DNA of 64,000 bases, from NCBI GenBank assembly GCA_963783945.1, contig CAWAPS010000002.1, forward strand, positions 434,001 to 498,000, written 5' to 3'. Origin of the DNA: CAWAPS01 sp963783945 (GTDB taxonomy: Bacteria > Actinomycetota > Acidimicrobiia > Acidimicrobiales > Palsa-688). The notes beneath the pieces were generated by a model, which saw nothing but the letters and a program-made list of their open reading frames with translations, made no database searches and was not told the DNA's origin. A program made the position numbers and the translations under genes. Positions 45,588 to 54,094 of the stretch are shown piece by piece (the stretch's first letter is position 1; every line of letters begins with the position of its first letter).

Positions 45588-46534
45588 TACGGCCACAGGG
45601 CGTGGTTCCGGAGATCCTCCATGACCATTGCACAAGCGACGCCGTCAGCGAATGACGGGTTGATCTGAGCCCGGTTGCGGATGGTTTCCTTCAGTATCGT
45701 TGCCCATTTCCTGAATGACGGTTCATGCGGGTCACCTTTCGGGGGGCTGTACTCGAGCCACTCGTCCTCTACCCCGGGGACTTTCAGGCGTATGTCGGTG
45801 TAGCCGTCCAACACGATCACCCCCTCCGTGCCGATTACTTCTATATGCGAGGGTCGGTAGATTGCTCCACCAAAGGACGTGTCAATCGTCGCTGTCACAC
45901 CGTTCTTGAATATCAGCGAAGCGCTGAACGCGTCCTCAGCGGTGCACGCGATCGTTTCTCCTCCGACCGCCGTGCGATGGGGAATGTCGATTCGACAAGT
46001 ACCTCGGGCCACCGCCACCTCCCCGATGAGCCATCTCAGAGCGTCGATCACGTGCGCACCATACGCCCCGATCCAACCACCTCCGGACTGCTTGTCGAAC
46101 AACCAACCATATACCCGTCCCCGCGAGCCGTTGCTGTACAAGGTCCATCCGACATGCTGGACCCTGCCTATCTTCCCCTGAGCGATCCAATCCTTCAGTT
46201 GCCGGCGGGCGGAATCCTGACGGAACTCATAGTTCACCAGATGGATGACGCCGGCACCTTCAACCGCCTCGAACATTTCCCGGGCCTCCGCGACGGACCT
46301 TCCGAAGGGCTTTTCGCAAAGAACGTTGCGGCCATTCGCTACGGCTGCGAGCACGTAGTCCCGCTGAAGGAAGGGAGGAGCGTGGACTGACACAAAGTCC
46401 ACGGGGGCAGCACACGCCCGTCGAACGGCATCCGGGTCTCTAGCGGAAACGACCTCGACATCGATGCCCAAGTCAGCGTAGACCGGAGCGACGACTCTAG
46501 ACCCGAATCCGGTGCCGATCACAGTGGCCCTCAC
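45587..46534 (-). CDS. Gfo/Idh/MocA-family oxidoreductase, end altered by MITE
   Basis: 315 aa. N-terminal Rossmann fold (RATVIGTGFGSRVVAPVYADLG), then NVLCEKPFGRSVAEA with the family EKP Lys, and GGGWIGAYGAHVIDALRWLIG with the catalytic-type His. It oxidises or reduces a sugar, inositol or related hydroxy compound with NAD(P); substrate unknown. The stop TAG is formed by the first base pair of the MITE plus flanking TA, so the element has replaced the original 3' end. The last visible block (DGVACAMVMEDLRNHALWP) is near the normal end, so little may be lost. Confidence 0.88.
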   Translation of the reverse strand: MRATVIGTGFGSRVVAPVYADLGIDVEVVSARDPDAVRRACAAPVDFVSVHAPPFLQRDYVLAAVANGRNVLCEKPFGRSVAEAREMFEAVEGAGVIHLVNYEFRQDSARRQLKDWIAQGKIGRVQHVGWTLYSNGSRGRVYGWLFDKQSGGGWIGAYGAHVIDALRWLIGEVAVARGTCRIDIPHRTAVGGETIACTAEDAFSASLIFKNGVTATIDTSFGGAIYRPSHIEVIGTEGVIVLDGYTDIRLKVPGVEDEWLEYSPPKGDPHEPSFRKWATILKETIRNRAQINPSFADGVACAMVMEDLRNHALWP

Positions 46535-46624
46535 AGAAAATCCCTTTCGTCCTGCCAGATAAAGTAACGGAAGTCAGTGAGCCTCTGCAGCAAGCCCCGA
46601 TCGCCTGTAACAGTCTGGTTTGGG

Positions 46625-47914
46625 CTAGGGGACGACTCTCAAGCCGGGAATAATCGATCCGCAGGCGGGACTGAACCCTTGAACTGGGACGAACTTCGAA
46701 CTTACGTACTGCACGAACCAGTAGCAGTTTTCGACGTTCAGGATGGTTCCCCGCTGATCCATCGCGAAACTTTCCGTACGCCCACCCCACAAGCCACGAC
46801 CATCAAAACCCTTCATATTGAGCATGGTGTTGATGAATTGTGACTGGGACTGGCTGATCCCACCTGCTTTAAGACCGGCCTCCAATGCTGCGATGGCCAG
46901 ATAGCCATTGTACTCGGCGAAGGTCGGATCGATCGTCCAGCCAGCGTAGGTATTCAACGCGTTCTCGAACTCCTCGGTCGCCGCGGTGTGCAGCTCCACG
47001 GGCTCCTCGGCAACGCCGAAATAGTCGCCCTCGGCGGCCCGCTCGGCTGCGGGACCACTTGCGATCAGGTCACCACCGTAGCCATTCGGAAGCAACACCA
47101 TCTTCAGCTTGACGCCCTGTTGCGTGAGCCCTTCGGCGATAGCGAACGAACTGTTAGCAATGATGGAGGTGTCGAGCCCGTTTACTCCGGCGGACTTCAT
47201 GGCCAGGACCAGGGGCCCAACGTCGGTGGTCCCGAGCGGAAGATCGGTATCTTCGTAGCCGACCTTCATTCCTGCGTTTTTGGCCGACGCCGCGTTCGCT
47301 TCGGCGTTCTCTTTCGACGAGGGCTCAATACTGTAGCCAACTGTGGCCAGATTGGTGACGCCCCGGCTTTTGAAGAAGTCTCCGAAGACGGTAGCAACCT
47401 TGGTGAAATCTGTGTATCCGTAGATGGAGAGCATGTTGGGGCTGGTTATCCATTCGGTGCCATCCGTCGCAGCGCCTATGACCGGGACCCCGCGCGAAGT
47501 CAGAAACTTCGCAGCCGAGAACAGCAGCGCCGAACTCGCGATCACGGCGTAGACATGATCTTCTTCGACCAGTTTCTGCGCGCCTGAGAGCACCCCAGTC
47601 GGGGTACTCGTGGTGTCGGCCACCACATACTTAATGTGGTAGCCGTCCTTCTCGGCTAAACCAATCCCGGCTTTGACCCCTTGGAGAAACGTATTGCTGT
47701 TGCCGGCCGCTGGTCCAGTCAAATCGGCGAGCACGCCCACGGTGATAGTCTTGGCACTGCTCGAGCTACTACCGGTCGCGGCGTTCGTGCTACTTCCCGT
47801 CGCGGTGTTCGTACCAGAGCTGGTCGCCGCCGGTTTCGAAGAGCTGCTGCACGCGGCGGCTATCAACAGGGTGATGACCGCTACGACCAGGAGACTTCCT
47901 CTCTTGTGGGCCAC
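46625..47914 (-). CDS. Leu/Ile/Val-type ABC substrate-binding lipoprotein
   Basis: 429 aa. Lipoprotein signal (KRGSLLVVAVITLLIAAACSSS, Cys ~22) and a Ser/Thr/Ala linker precede a type-I periplasmic-binding fold: ITVGVLADLTGPAAGNSNTFLQGVKAG, VYAVIASSALLFSAAKFLTSRGVPVIG, TNLATVGYS, VNGLDTSIIANSSFAIAEG, EYNGYLAIAALEAGLKAGG. Family members bind amino acids, amides or aromatic acids. No permease or ATPase genes are in this cluster, so it either works with a remote transporter or as a sensor. Lies between a TetR and an oxidoreductase. Confidence 0.9.
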   Translation of the reverse strand: MAHKRGSLLVVAVITLLIAAACSSSSKPAATSSGTNTATGSSTNAATGSSSSSAKTITVGVLADLTGPAAGNSNTFLQGVKAGIGLAEKDGYHIKYVVADTTSTPTGVLSGAQKLVEEDHVYAVIASSALLFSAAKFLTSRGVPVIGAATDGTEWITSPNMLSIYGYTDFTKVATVFGDFFKSRGVTNLATVGYSIEPSSKENAEANAASAKNAGMKVGYEDTDLPLGTTDVGPLVLAMKSAGVNGLDTSIIANSSFAIAEGLTQQGVKLKMVLLPNGYGGDLIASGPAAERAAEGDYFGVAEEPVELHTAATEEFENALNTYAGWTIDPTFAEYNGYLAIAALEAGLKAGGISQSQSQFINTMLNMKGFDGRGLWGGRTESFAMDQRGTILNVENCYWFVQYVSSKFVPVQGFSPACGSIIPGLRVVP

Positions 47915-48135
47915 GGTGTGTTTCCCCCTACTTCACTGAATGGTCCGGTCAGATCCCCCACCGGAGATGTACGCCTTCACCAAAGGATAACATGCACTCG
48001 ACATTCTTGTCGATAACGACGGCTGGACCGTGTGGGACCTCCAGATATCGCGCCCTAGGCGCGGCACTCTGACAACCTCGACTTTGCTCAGAGGAAATGG
48101 CGGCCCGATCGGAACGGCAAGACTGCCGCCTCGAC

Positions 48136-48961
48136 TCAGGGATCCGTTGGTAGTGCCTTGTCGCGGATCTGCGAAACCCATCGCGGGTTCGGCTTCCGGC
48201 GCAAACCAACGGCGCGCACCCAAATGTCACTGATGGCGGCGGCTGCCGCGTCGATATCTTGGGTCTTGTCCTTGGGCGCGAAGAACCAGAAGCAGAAGTC
48301 TGCTGTCATCGAGACAAGCGCTGCCGCGGTCAGAGACGGGTCCACGGATGGGTCGGCGAAGCCCTGGGACTGCCAGCGACGAATCTGTCCCGCTACCCGC
48401 TCAACCGCGTCGCGCTCGTCGTCCCATTCGAATCTCGTACGCGATGTCATCTATTCCTGACAGCGATACTTGCTCAATAACTGCGATGATGTCAGGGTCG
48501 GCGCGGTACATCTCTATATAGCGGCGATTAGCCGCCCGAAGGGCGGCGATCGGGTCAAGCTGAGACTCGGTCTCCAGGCGGTGTGAGACCATGCGGTCCG
48601 AGGTGCGGCTCACTTTGTCCATAACTTCGCGGAAAACCGAGATCTTCGACTCAAAATACGTGTAGAACGTCCCTCGGGACACTCCCGCCTCAGTGACGAT
48701 ATCCTCGATGCCGACGTTGACATAACCGCGTCGAGCGAACGTACGTTGGGCCGCATCAACGATCAGCCTGCGCGTCCGACGCCCGTGAGCAGTCCCATTC
48801 TCTGCGTGCTTGACTCGCCGTTCCGCTGCGGTACCGACAAGGATCCAGCCTCCCCGGGTGCGGGGTGCGTCCTCTCGGGAGACAACCTGCAGATCACCCC
48901 GCCGCCGCTGACCGTCCGCGATAGCGGAACCGTTGTCAGCGCCTTGGCTGGGCTTCATCAT
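48136..48961 (-). pseudogene. TetR-family regulator split by a frameshift
   Basis: The N-terminal part (48401-48961 frame) has the HTH: RRLIVDAAQRTFARRGYVNVGIEDIVTEAGVSRGTFYTYFESK. It goes out of frame around GIDDIAYEIRM. The C-terminal ligand-binding half is found in the other frame from about 48450 (WDDERDAVERVAGQIRRWQSQGFADPSVDPSLTAAAL). One indel at about 48.41-48.44 kb would restore a ~200-aa protein. The DNA-binding half alone could still be made. Same strand as, and touching, the amidohydrolase gene. Confidence 0.8.
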
Positions 48962-50313
48962 TTCGCTGCCGACCTTGGCTGGTAGCTCGGACTACCAACG
49001 ATGCTCCGCTGGACCCAGTCCAAACGAGGCTCCGGGTGCCGGTAAAGGCTCGCGGCGTTCTTGAACGCTATCTTTTGTACTACCGCCCCCTCAAGATGAC
49101 CCAAGTCGGAACGAAGCAACGCCTGCGTTTCCGGCCACGTCGAATCAGCGTGCGGATAGTCTTGTTCGATAAGTATCCGATCCTCACCAATCAATTCCAA
49201 CATGCGAAATGCCGACGGATCTTCAATAGAGTTGAACCAGACGTTCCGTTGCAGGACCTCATTCGGATGGGGATCGTGCGACGTCCAGGCGCCTGTCTCC
49301 TTCACATGGCGATAGGCCCTTTGTAGACGCTCTTTCATCATGGGAACCCAGGATACACCCGCCTCAGAAAGCGCGATCTTTATGCGAGGGAAGCGAAGGG
49401 GTATTCTCGCGTACAGCCAATCGACCAGCGCTGACATCCCGCTCAAAGGGAACAAGGCAACTGCTACCTCGACAGGGCTGTCAGCCGAGGGTCGTTGTAC
49501 CCAACCAGAGGATCCGACGTGGAGATTGATGACAGTTTCGGTTTCCTCGCATGCATGAAAGAAGTTGTCCCATTGACCGGAGTAGATAGACGGGAAACCC
49601 AGCCTGTCGGGGCTTTCGGGAAAGGTCACGGCGCGGAAACCTCGTCCCGCGTTCGCTTCGATGTCCTTGGCAGCAGCCTGTGGATCAGCGAGCCACGGGA
49701 TCTGGCACGGGATGTAGCGCTCCCGGCTCGAAGCGCACCATTCCTCAATCATCCAGTCGTTGTAGGCTCTCATGCAGGCCCGACCCAATTCCTGATCATC
49801 AAAACGGGCGAAGACGCGGCCGGCGAACCCCCAAACTAGTGAAGGAAAGCAAACGGACGCCCACACACCGTTGAGATCCATATCCGAGAGCCGGGCTGAC
49901 GGATCGGCCACTCCAGGTCTGAAGTCCTCGTACCTCTGGGCGGTGTTCTTCCATTCCACCGACGGCCGACCACTAGATCCATTGCCGATCGTGATAGGAA
50001 TATGGGTTCCCTCCACGACCCAAAATGGCAGACCCTGCTCGTCTTCGACAAGATACGGGGCTTCCTCCGTTAGGCTGGCCGGCAATCGTCGTTCGAAGAG
50101 GTTGGGGGGTTCCAGAACATGATCGTCCGCAGAGATGATCGGACACCAAAGCGCCTTCGGCCCCGGGTCAGGGAGCAAGGTGACGCTCTCGCGCTCCTCC
50201 AATGATCCCGAAATGCCGGCAATGCGCATGGAGCTTCGCGGTACCTGTCGGCGTCCAACCCCGAGCGGGTCGTCACAGAGAGCCGAAGAGGTTGTGGAGA
50301 CTTGCGAACTCAC
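48958..50313 (-). CDS. Amidohydrolase-2 family hydrolase/decarboxylase
   Basis: 451 aa. The GTG start overlaps the previous gene's stop (GTGA). Metal-dependent TIM barrel: IISADDHVLEPPNLFERRLP (with His/Asp at the first strand; the usual DxHxH is DDH), INLHVGSSGW, KIALSEAGVSWVPMM, and EDRILIEQDYPHADSTWP with the final Asp. This matches the ACMSD/gamma-resorcylate-decarboxylase-like amidohydrolase family often found in aromatic or steroid catabolic clusters. Substrate not predictable. Confidence 0.88.
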   Translation of the reverse strand: MSSQVSTTSSALCDDPLGVGRRQVPRSSMRIAGISGSLEERESVTLLPDPGPKALWCPIISADDHVLEPPNLFERRLPASLTEEAPYLVEDEQGLPFWVVEGTHIPITIGNGSSGRPSVEWKNTAQRYEDFRPGVADPSARLSDMDLNGVWASVCFPSLVWGFAGRVFARFDDQELGRACMRAYNDWMIEEWCASSRERYIPCQIPWLADPQAAAKDIEANAGRGFRAVTFPESPDRLGFPSIYSGQWDNFFHACEETETVINLHVGSSGWVQRPSADSPVEVAVALFPLSGMSALVDWLYARIPLRFPRIKIALSEAGVSWVPMMKERLQRAYRHVKETGAWTSHDPHPNEVLQRNVWFNSIEDPSAFRMLELIGEDRILIEQDYPHADSTWPETQALLRSDLGHLEGAVVQKIAFKNAASLYRHPEPRLDWVQRSIVGSPSYQPRSAAK

Positions 50314-50897
50314 CGCGTCATCGCCGTCGCTTTACTAGCCTTCACCGCGGCTTGGATCTCAACAAGAGCCCGATTGACCAGGTTGGGGTCGACGACTGCT
50401 GCGAGGTCCCCCGCTCCAGCGAACTCGAGCATCGGTACAAGACTCGTTCGGAGCCGCTCTAGCGTCCACGTCATGAAAGGACCGTCCGCCACGGGATCGT
50501 ACCAACCGAGGGCATGTCGTCCGTCGGGCCCAATGTAGTGGTAGTGGGCAGGATGTCTGCCTGCCTGGTCCAAATCATCGAATCGGAGTCGCTCCTCACC
50601 GGTCGACGAGTCGAATACATGAACAGAGATACCGCTGTCAATCGCGGTCGATGAGGATTCCAGATCCGGGGCCCCGAATCGGCCTGCCATCGTCCGTTTA
50701 GCGACATCTTCACCATAGAACGCGGCAAGGATGTCTTCTGTAAGGTGTCGGTACTCAACCCCGAAGGACACTGCACCAGCTTCGATCCTGATGGTGTTTT
50801 CCTCAACATGAGGCACAGGAGGAAGCTTGACTACCTCGAGAAACTTGGATCCGCGGAATTCGTCCAGACTCGCCGAACCAGACTGAGCAGCCACCAT
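50310..50897 (-). CDS. Unknown 195-aa protein coupled to the amidohydrolase
   Basis: ATG at 50897 (MVAAQSGSASLDEFRG), AAGGGAGTAGGA just upstream; the longer frame to 51050 lacks bias. Contains IEAGAVSFGVEYRHLTEDILAAFYGED, ISVHVFDSSTGEERLRFDDLDQ, HPAHYHYIGPDGRHALGWYDPVADG and a C-terminal helix. The HYHY stretch could be a metal or ligand site. No family recognised with confidence. Coupled by overlap to the amidohydrolase, suggesting a functional partner or subunit. Confidence 0.7.
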   Translation of the reverse strand: MVAAQSGSASLDEFRGSKFLEVVKLPPVPHVEENTIRIEAGAVSFGVEYRHLTEDILAAFYGEDVAKRTMAGRFGAPDLESSSTAIDSGISVHVFDSSTGEERLRFDDLDQAGRHPAHYHYIGPDGRHALGWYDPVADGPFMTWTLERLRTSLVPMLEFAGAGDLAAVVDPNLVNRALVEIQAAVKASKATAMTR

Positions 50898-51135
50898 TCC
50901 TACTCCCTTAGATTCTCTAGCGGCACACTTCTGGGTGACTTTACCGTGCCACGAGATCAGCACCAAGAACACACCACATTGAAATTTAGCACTCTTCGAC
51001 AAGGATGTCGACCCGATGGGTACGGCCATCTCACGAGATAAGATCGACATCTATGTCGATTCTGAGCAGAACTAGCGGTTGGCCGATTGAGGGTCAAACG
51101 AAGATCGGACGGGTGAGCTCGTCCGGCGCGGTTCC

Positions 51136-51367
51136 GTGATCGCCTGGACCGAGGAACAACTGGCGTTCCGGAGTGCTGTTCGTCGTTTCGTCGAGTCCGA
51201 GATTTCGCCCCGGCGCGATGAGCTCGAGTTCGGCGATCTCCCGCCCTACGATCTGCTGCGGTCTTTCTAGAGCAGCTGTGTGTCGAGATGCGAAGGTGCT
51301 CCAGATCTATGGCGGTACGGATGAGATCCGGGTCGGGCATATCGCCAAGGATCTCTTGCGTCGCTAG
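51136..51367 (+). pseudogene. Acyl-CoA dehydrogenase with ~300-residue internal deletion
   Basis: GTG 51136 starts AWTEEQLAFRSAVRRFVESEI then SPRRDELEFGDLPPYDLLRS, the first ~44 residues of an acyl-CoA dehydrogenase, stopping at 51268. From about 51280, in another frame, AKVLQIYGGTDEIRVGHIAKDLL is the C-terminal QxxGGxxxxE-type block. The ~300 residues between are gone. A clean internal deletion; not functional. Its end overlaps the convergent ADH stop. Confidence 0.8.
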
Positions 51368-52467
51368 TCCCCCGTCGGCCGGATCGTGATGTGTATGGGC
51401 TCCTCGCCTTCCACCTCGCCGGCAAGAATCTGTAGCGCCCGTTCGGTCTCCTCCAACGGGATCGTATGGGTGTGCAGCTTCTCCAACGGATAGCGCCCGG
51501 ACTCGATCATCCGGATCGCAGCCTCGGTCGCCCGCCACGGTGCTCCCTTGGTGCCGAGTACGCGTATGTTCTTCTGCATTATCAGGTCGGTTCGCAGGTT
51601 GGCCACTGGATGCGTTCCCTTCACCCCGGCCAAGCCGATCGTGCCCGATCTGGCGACGATGTCGAGGGCGTGGTTTACCGACTGGGGGGAATTAGGTGTC
51701 GTATCCAGCACGACGTCCGCCCCGCGGGGGAGGAGATCCATGACCGCCTCGACAACATCCTCCTTGTCGGCCACTATTGTATGGTCAGCCCCGAAGTCGC
51801 GAGCCAGCTTCAACTTGTGGGAATCGCGTTCGAGGCCAGTCACGATTACCGTCGAGGCTCCCGCGTCCTTGGCCGCGATGACAGAGCAGAGCCCCCGCTG
51901 TCCGCAGCCCAGAATGACGATGCTGTCCCCGATAGTGGTTCCCTGGCGGTGTACCCCCCAATGGATGCCCGAGCCCAGTGGGTTGTAGAGGGCAGCTATG
52001 TCGACTGGAACGTTGACGTCGATCTTGTGAACGAGAGCGTGAGGGTCGAGATACAGGTAGTCGGCGTATCCGCCCCACAATGCCGGCCGCACGCTGGTCG
52101 GTATATACGCGTAACACGAAACCCGCCCGTATCCCGTACAGGTGCTGTATTCCCCCTGGATGCACTGCCGGCAGAATCCGCACGGCAGCAGCGGTTCGAC
52201 AACGACCCGATCGCCTTCCACAACCCCCCAGCGTTGACTGGCAGTCCGGCCGATCCGATCCACGATCCCGACCGGTTCGTGTCCTGGCACGACCGGAAGA
52301 TCGAGCCACGTGTACTCTCCCTGGTACTGGGCCCAGTCACTCCCACATATACCGCAGGCTTCGACCTTCAACAGCCCGTCATCGTCACCGATGTCCGGCA
52401 GCGGGAACTCCCGCATCTCCAACTGCCGGACCCCGGTCTGCACGATTGCTCTGCTCATCGATGGCAT
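51364..52467 (-). CDS. Zinc-dependent medium-chain alcohol dehydrogenase
   Basis: 367 aa from ATG 52467 with AGGAGGACCCCG upstream (frame open to 52554). Catalytic zinc site CGICGSDW and GHEPVGIV; structural zinc cysteines CGFCRQCIQGEYSTC; NAD-binding VILGCGQRGLCSVIAAKDAG. Reads like a threonine/glucose dehydrogenase-type MDR enzyme, oxidising a secondary alcohol. First gene at the right end of the MITE-flanked cluster, with its promoter region (52468-52601) running up to copy 2 of the element. Confidence 0.92.
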   Translation of the reverse strand: MPSMSRAIVQTGVRQLEMREFPLPDIGDDDGLLKVEACGICGSDWAQYQGEYTWLDLPVVPGHEPVGIVDRIGRTASQRWGVVEGDRVVVEPLLPCGFCRQCIQGEYSTCTGYGRVSCYAYIPTSVRPALWGGYADYLYLDPHALVHKIDVNVPVDIAALYNPLGSGIHWGVHRQGTTIGDSIVILGCGQRGLCSVIAAKDAGASTVIVTGLERDSHKLKLARDFGADHTIVADKEDVVEAVMDLLPRGADVVLDTTPNSPQSVNHALDIVARSGTIGLAGVKGTHPVANLRTDLIMQKNIRVLGTKGAPWRATEAAIRMIESGRYPLEKLHTHTIPLEETERALQILAGEVEGEEPIHITIRPTGD

Positions 52468-52601
52468 CGGGGTCCTCCTATCGAGCCAAGATCCAGGTCG
52501 TTGCATCCGAGCTGGCTGTGAAACGTGTAGCCCAGGACTACCACAGTTCGACACATATATTCGAGTTATAAATCATTCCCGCGACTCCGACATATACCTA
52601 A

Positions 52602-52691
52602 GGGCCCGCCACGAAACAACTTGACGCAATTCTCTTGTAAACATGCATGTCGTGGCACAGGACTTGTTCCAAGTTGTTTCGTGGCGGGCCC
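52602..52691 (-). mobile_element. 90-bp MITE-like element, copy 2 (inverted)
   Basis: Base-for-base reverse complement of 45498-45587 (90 of 90). Because the ends are inverted repeats it also begins GGGCCCGCCACGAAACAACT; the asymmetric interior (ACGCAATTCTC near the left end here, GTGGCACAGG to the right of centre) shows the opposite orientation. Flanks are CTAA on the left and TAAG on the right, so TAA may be a target duplication. Copies 1 and 2 enclose about 7.0 kb. Confidence 0.85.
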
Positions 52692-52741
52692 TAAGCGTGG
52701 ACCACCGGATGTCCAGCGCATTTGCGGTCCATCCGGCGAAT

Positions 52742-53045
52742 GGCAAAGGCCAGGAGCGCGTTCTGGGTGGTTGGCCCGAAGCGAGCAACGACGACCCCCA
52801 CCGGAGGGCCGTGGCCTGCTTCACCGATCTGCTGAACGCCAAAGGCGTGCGGCTCTTGTCGGTGATCGACAAGGCCGCCGAAGCGCGTCAAGTGGGGCTC
52901 GAATTGCGCGACATCGCACTGGTGCTGTTCGGCAATCCGAAGGCGGGAACCCCGGTAGTGGTGGCGTCACCCCTGTCAGCACTCGATCTGTCCCTGAAAG
53001 TCGTGGTGTGGGCCGACGGGCAGCAGGCCAAGGTCTCCTCTCCTA
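52742..53045 (+). pseudogene. DUF302 protein, frameshifted by a 5-bp duplication
   Basis: Reads RRAVACFTDLLNAKGVRLLS, VIDKAAEARQVGLELRDIALVLFGNPKAGTP, then LSALDLSLKVVVWADGQQAKVS, the DUF302 core. At 53035-53044 CTCCT is present twice in tandem. Removing one copy lets the frame continue SYRAKAVPKD as expected. No good start is visible and the sequence starts ~50 bp after the MITE, so the 5' end may also be damaged. An unrelated tail (LPFLETKTVILEGRPAEYDQ) follows in another frame. Confidence 0.7.
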
Positions 53046-53189
53046 CCGCGCGAAGGCGGTACCGAAGGACTGCTCCCTTTCCTGGAGACCAAGACGGTCA
53101 TCCTCGAAGGTCGGCCTGCGGAGTACGACCAGTAAACGAGCCCAACCTGATCGATAATCCCCTGTCACCCGCCTCCGCGCCCCGTTCGG

Positions 53190-54017
53190 TCAGGCGGTGA
53201 ACTGGTGATCGGCGTCGTCCTGGCGGAAGCGGGCTACCCAGTCTTGCGAGAGGTTGTCGGCCTGACGCCTCATCGGCCCGGTGTGTCCGGCCAGTTCGCG
53301 AGGGTTGACGCCCAGTGCATCCAGCACTCGGCCGACGGTCGCCGCTCTGGCGTTGACGAACTCTTCGTAGATCACGCGTATCGGTTCCCGTCCGGTGGCG
53401 TGGAACCAGTCTTCCCATCGGGCGTCCCACCGATGCAGTTCGTCGACCAGGTGCTTGAGCCCCCGATAGTCGTACTCAGCAGGCCAGTCGTTCCTCGAGG
53501 TCTCGACGCTATTCCGCCACTGCTGGGTCTGGATGGCCCTCCACAGCGAGACCGCTTGGGCCACCTTGTCGCGGCGGCGGACAAAGATGATACGGAGCTG
53601 AGGAAAGAGGGAATCGAGCGCCTGGTTGAACGTCACGTCCCCAAGCCCGGGCAGCTCCCGGACCCGCCCCCGGAAGTCGTCGAAGTAGTTCCACATCATC
53701 TTGGCGCCGAAGACGCCATTACGGGACGTTCCGCGCTGGAGCGCGTAGGCAAACCAACCCTCGAAGTCACCAGCCTGTTCGGGCTGGCCGGGGTCGGTCG
53801 GGGCGAGCCGCTCCGCGATGTCGGCCAGACCGGGGTCTTCGAAGTACTGCCTCGGTTGACGAGGCAGGCCGGTCGACCGGAGAGTTTCGAAGAACTCGTC
53901 GGGCACCCCGGCGACCTCGGTGCCCTTGAGCAGCTCACACAGCAGCGTGCTACCGCTGCGCTGTGTCGCGCATACCAGATACGAGATCGCTTCGGTCCCG
54001 AGATGCCGCTCGCTCAT
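53190..54017 (-). CDS. Stf0-type sulfotransferase
   Basis: 275 aa. PAPS-binding 5'-phosphosulfate loop YLVCATQRSGSTLLCELL near the N-terminus, VPDEFFETL, then VFGAKMMWNYFDD, IIFVRRRDKVAQAVSLWRAIQTQQW (3'-phosphate-binding region) and RVIYEEFVNA. This matches the Stf0 family (trehalose-2-sulfotransferase in mycobacteria). It transfers sulfate from PAPS to a sugar or glycolipid. Divergent from the sulfatase gene across 77 AT-rich bases. Confidence 0.9.
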   Translation of the reverse strand: MSERHLGTEAISYLVCATQRSGSTLLCELLKGTEVAGVPDEFFETLRSTGLPRQPRQYFEDPGLADIAERLAPTDPGQPEQAGDFEGWFAYALQRGTSRNGVFGAKMMWNYFDDFRGRVRELPGLGDVTFNQALDSLFPQLRIIFVRRRDKVAQAVSLWRAIQTQQWRNSVETSRNDWPAEYDYRGLKHLVDELHRWDARWEDWFHATGREPIRVIYEEFVNARAATVGRVLDALGVNPRELAGHTGPMRRQADNLSQDWVARFRQDDADHQFTA

Positions 54018-54094
54018 GCTCTCTCCACAATATCTATCATATTAGTAGTATTAGTAGTAGAGAGTAGATGGGGAGCGCGTAGAGTCTGTCCGCT
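54018..54094. promoter_or_regulatory. AT-rich divergent promoter region
   Basis: 77 bases between the divergent sulfotransferase and sulfatase genes. It contains an AT-rich core with repeated TTAGTAGTA (54043-54058), quite unlike the surrounding GC-rich DNA. Probably holds both promoters; no specific operator identified. Confidence 0.5.
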
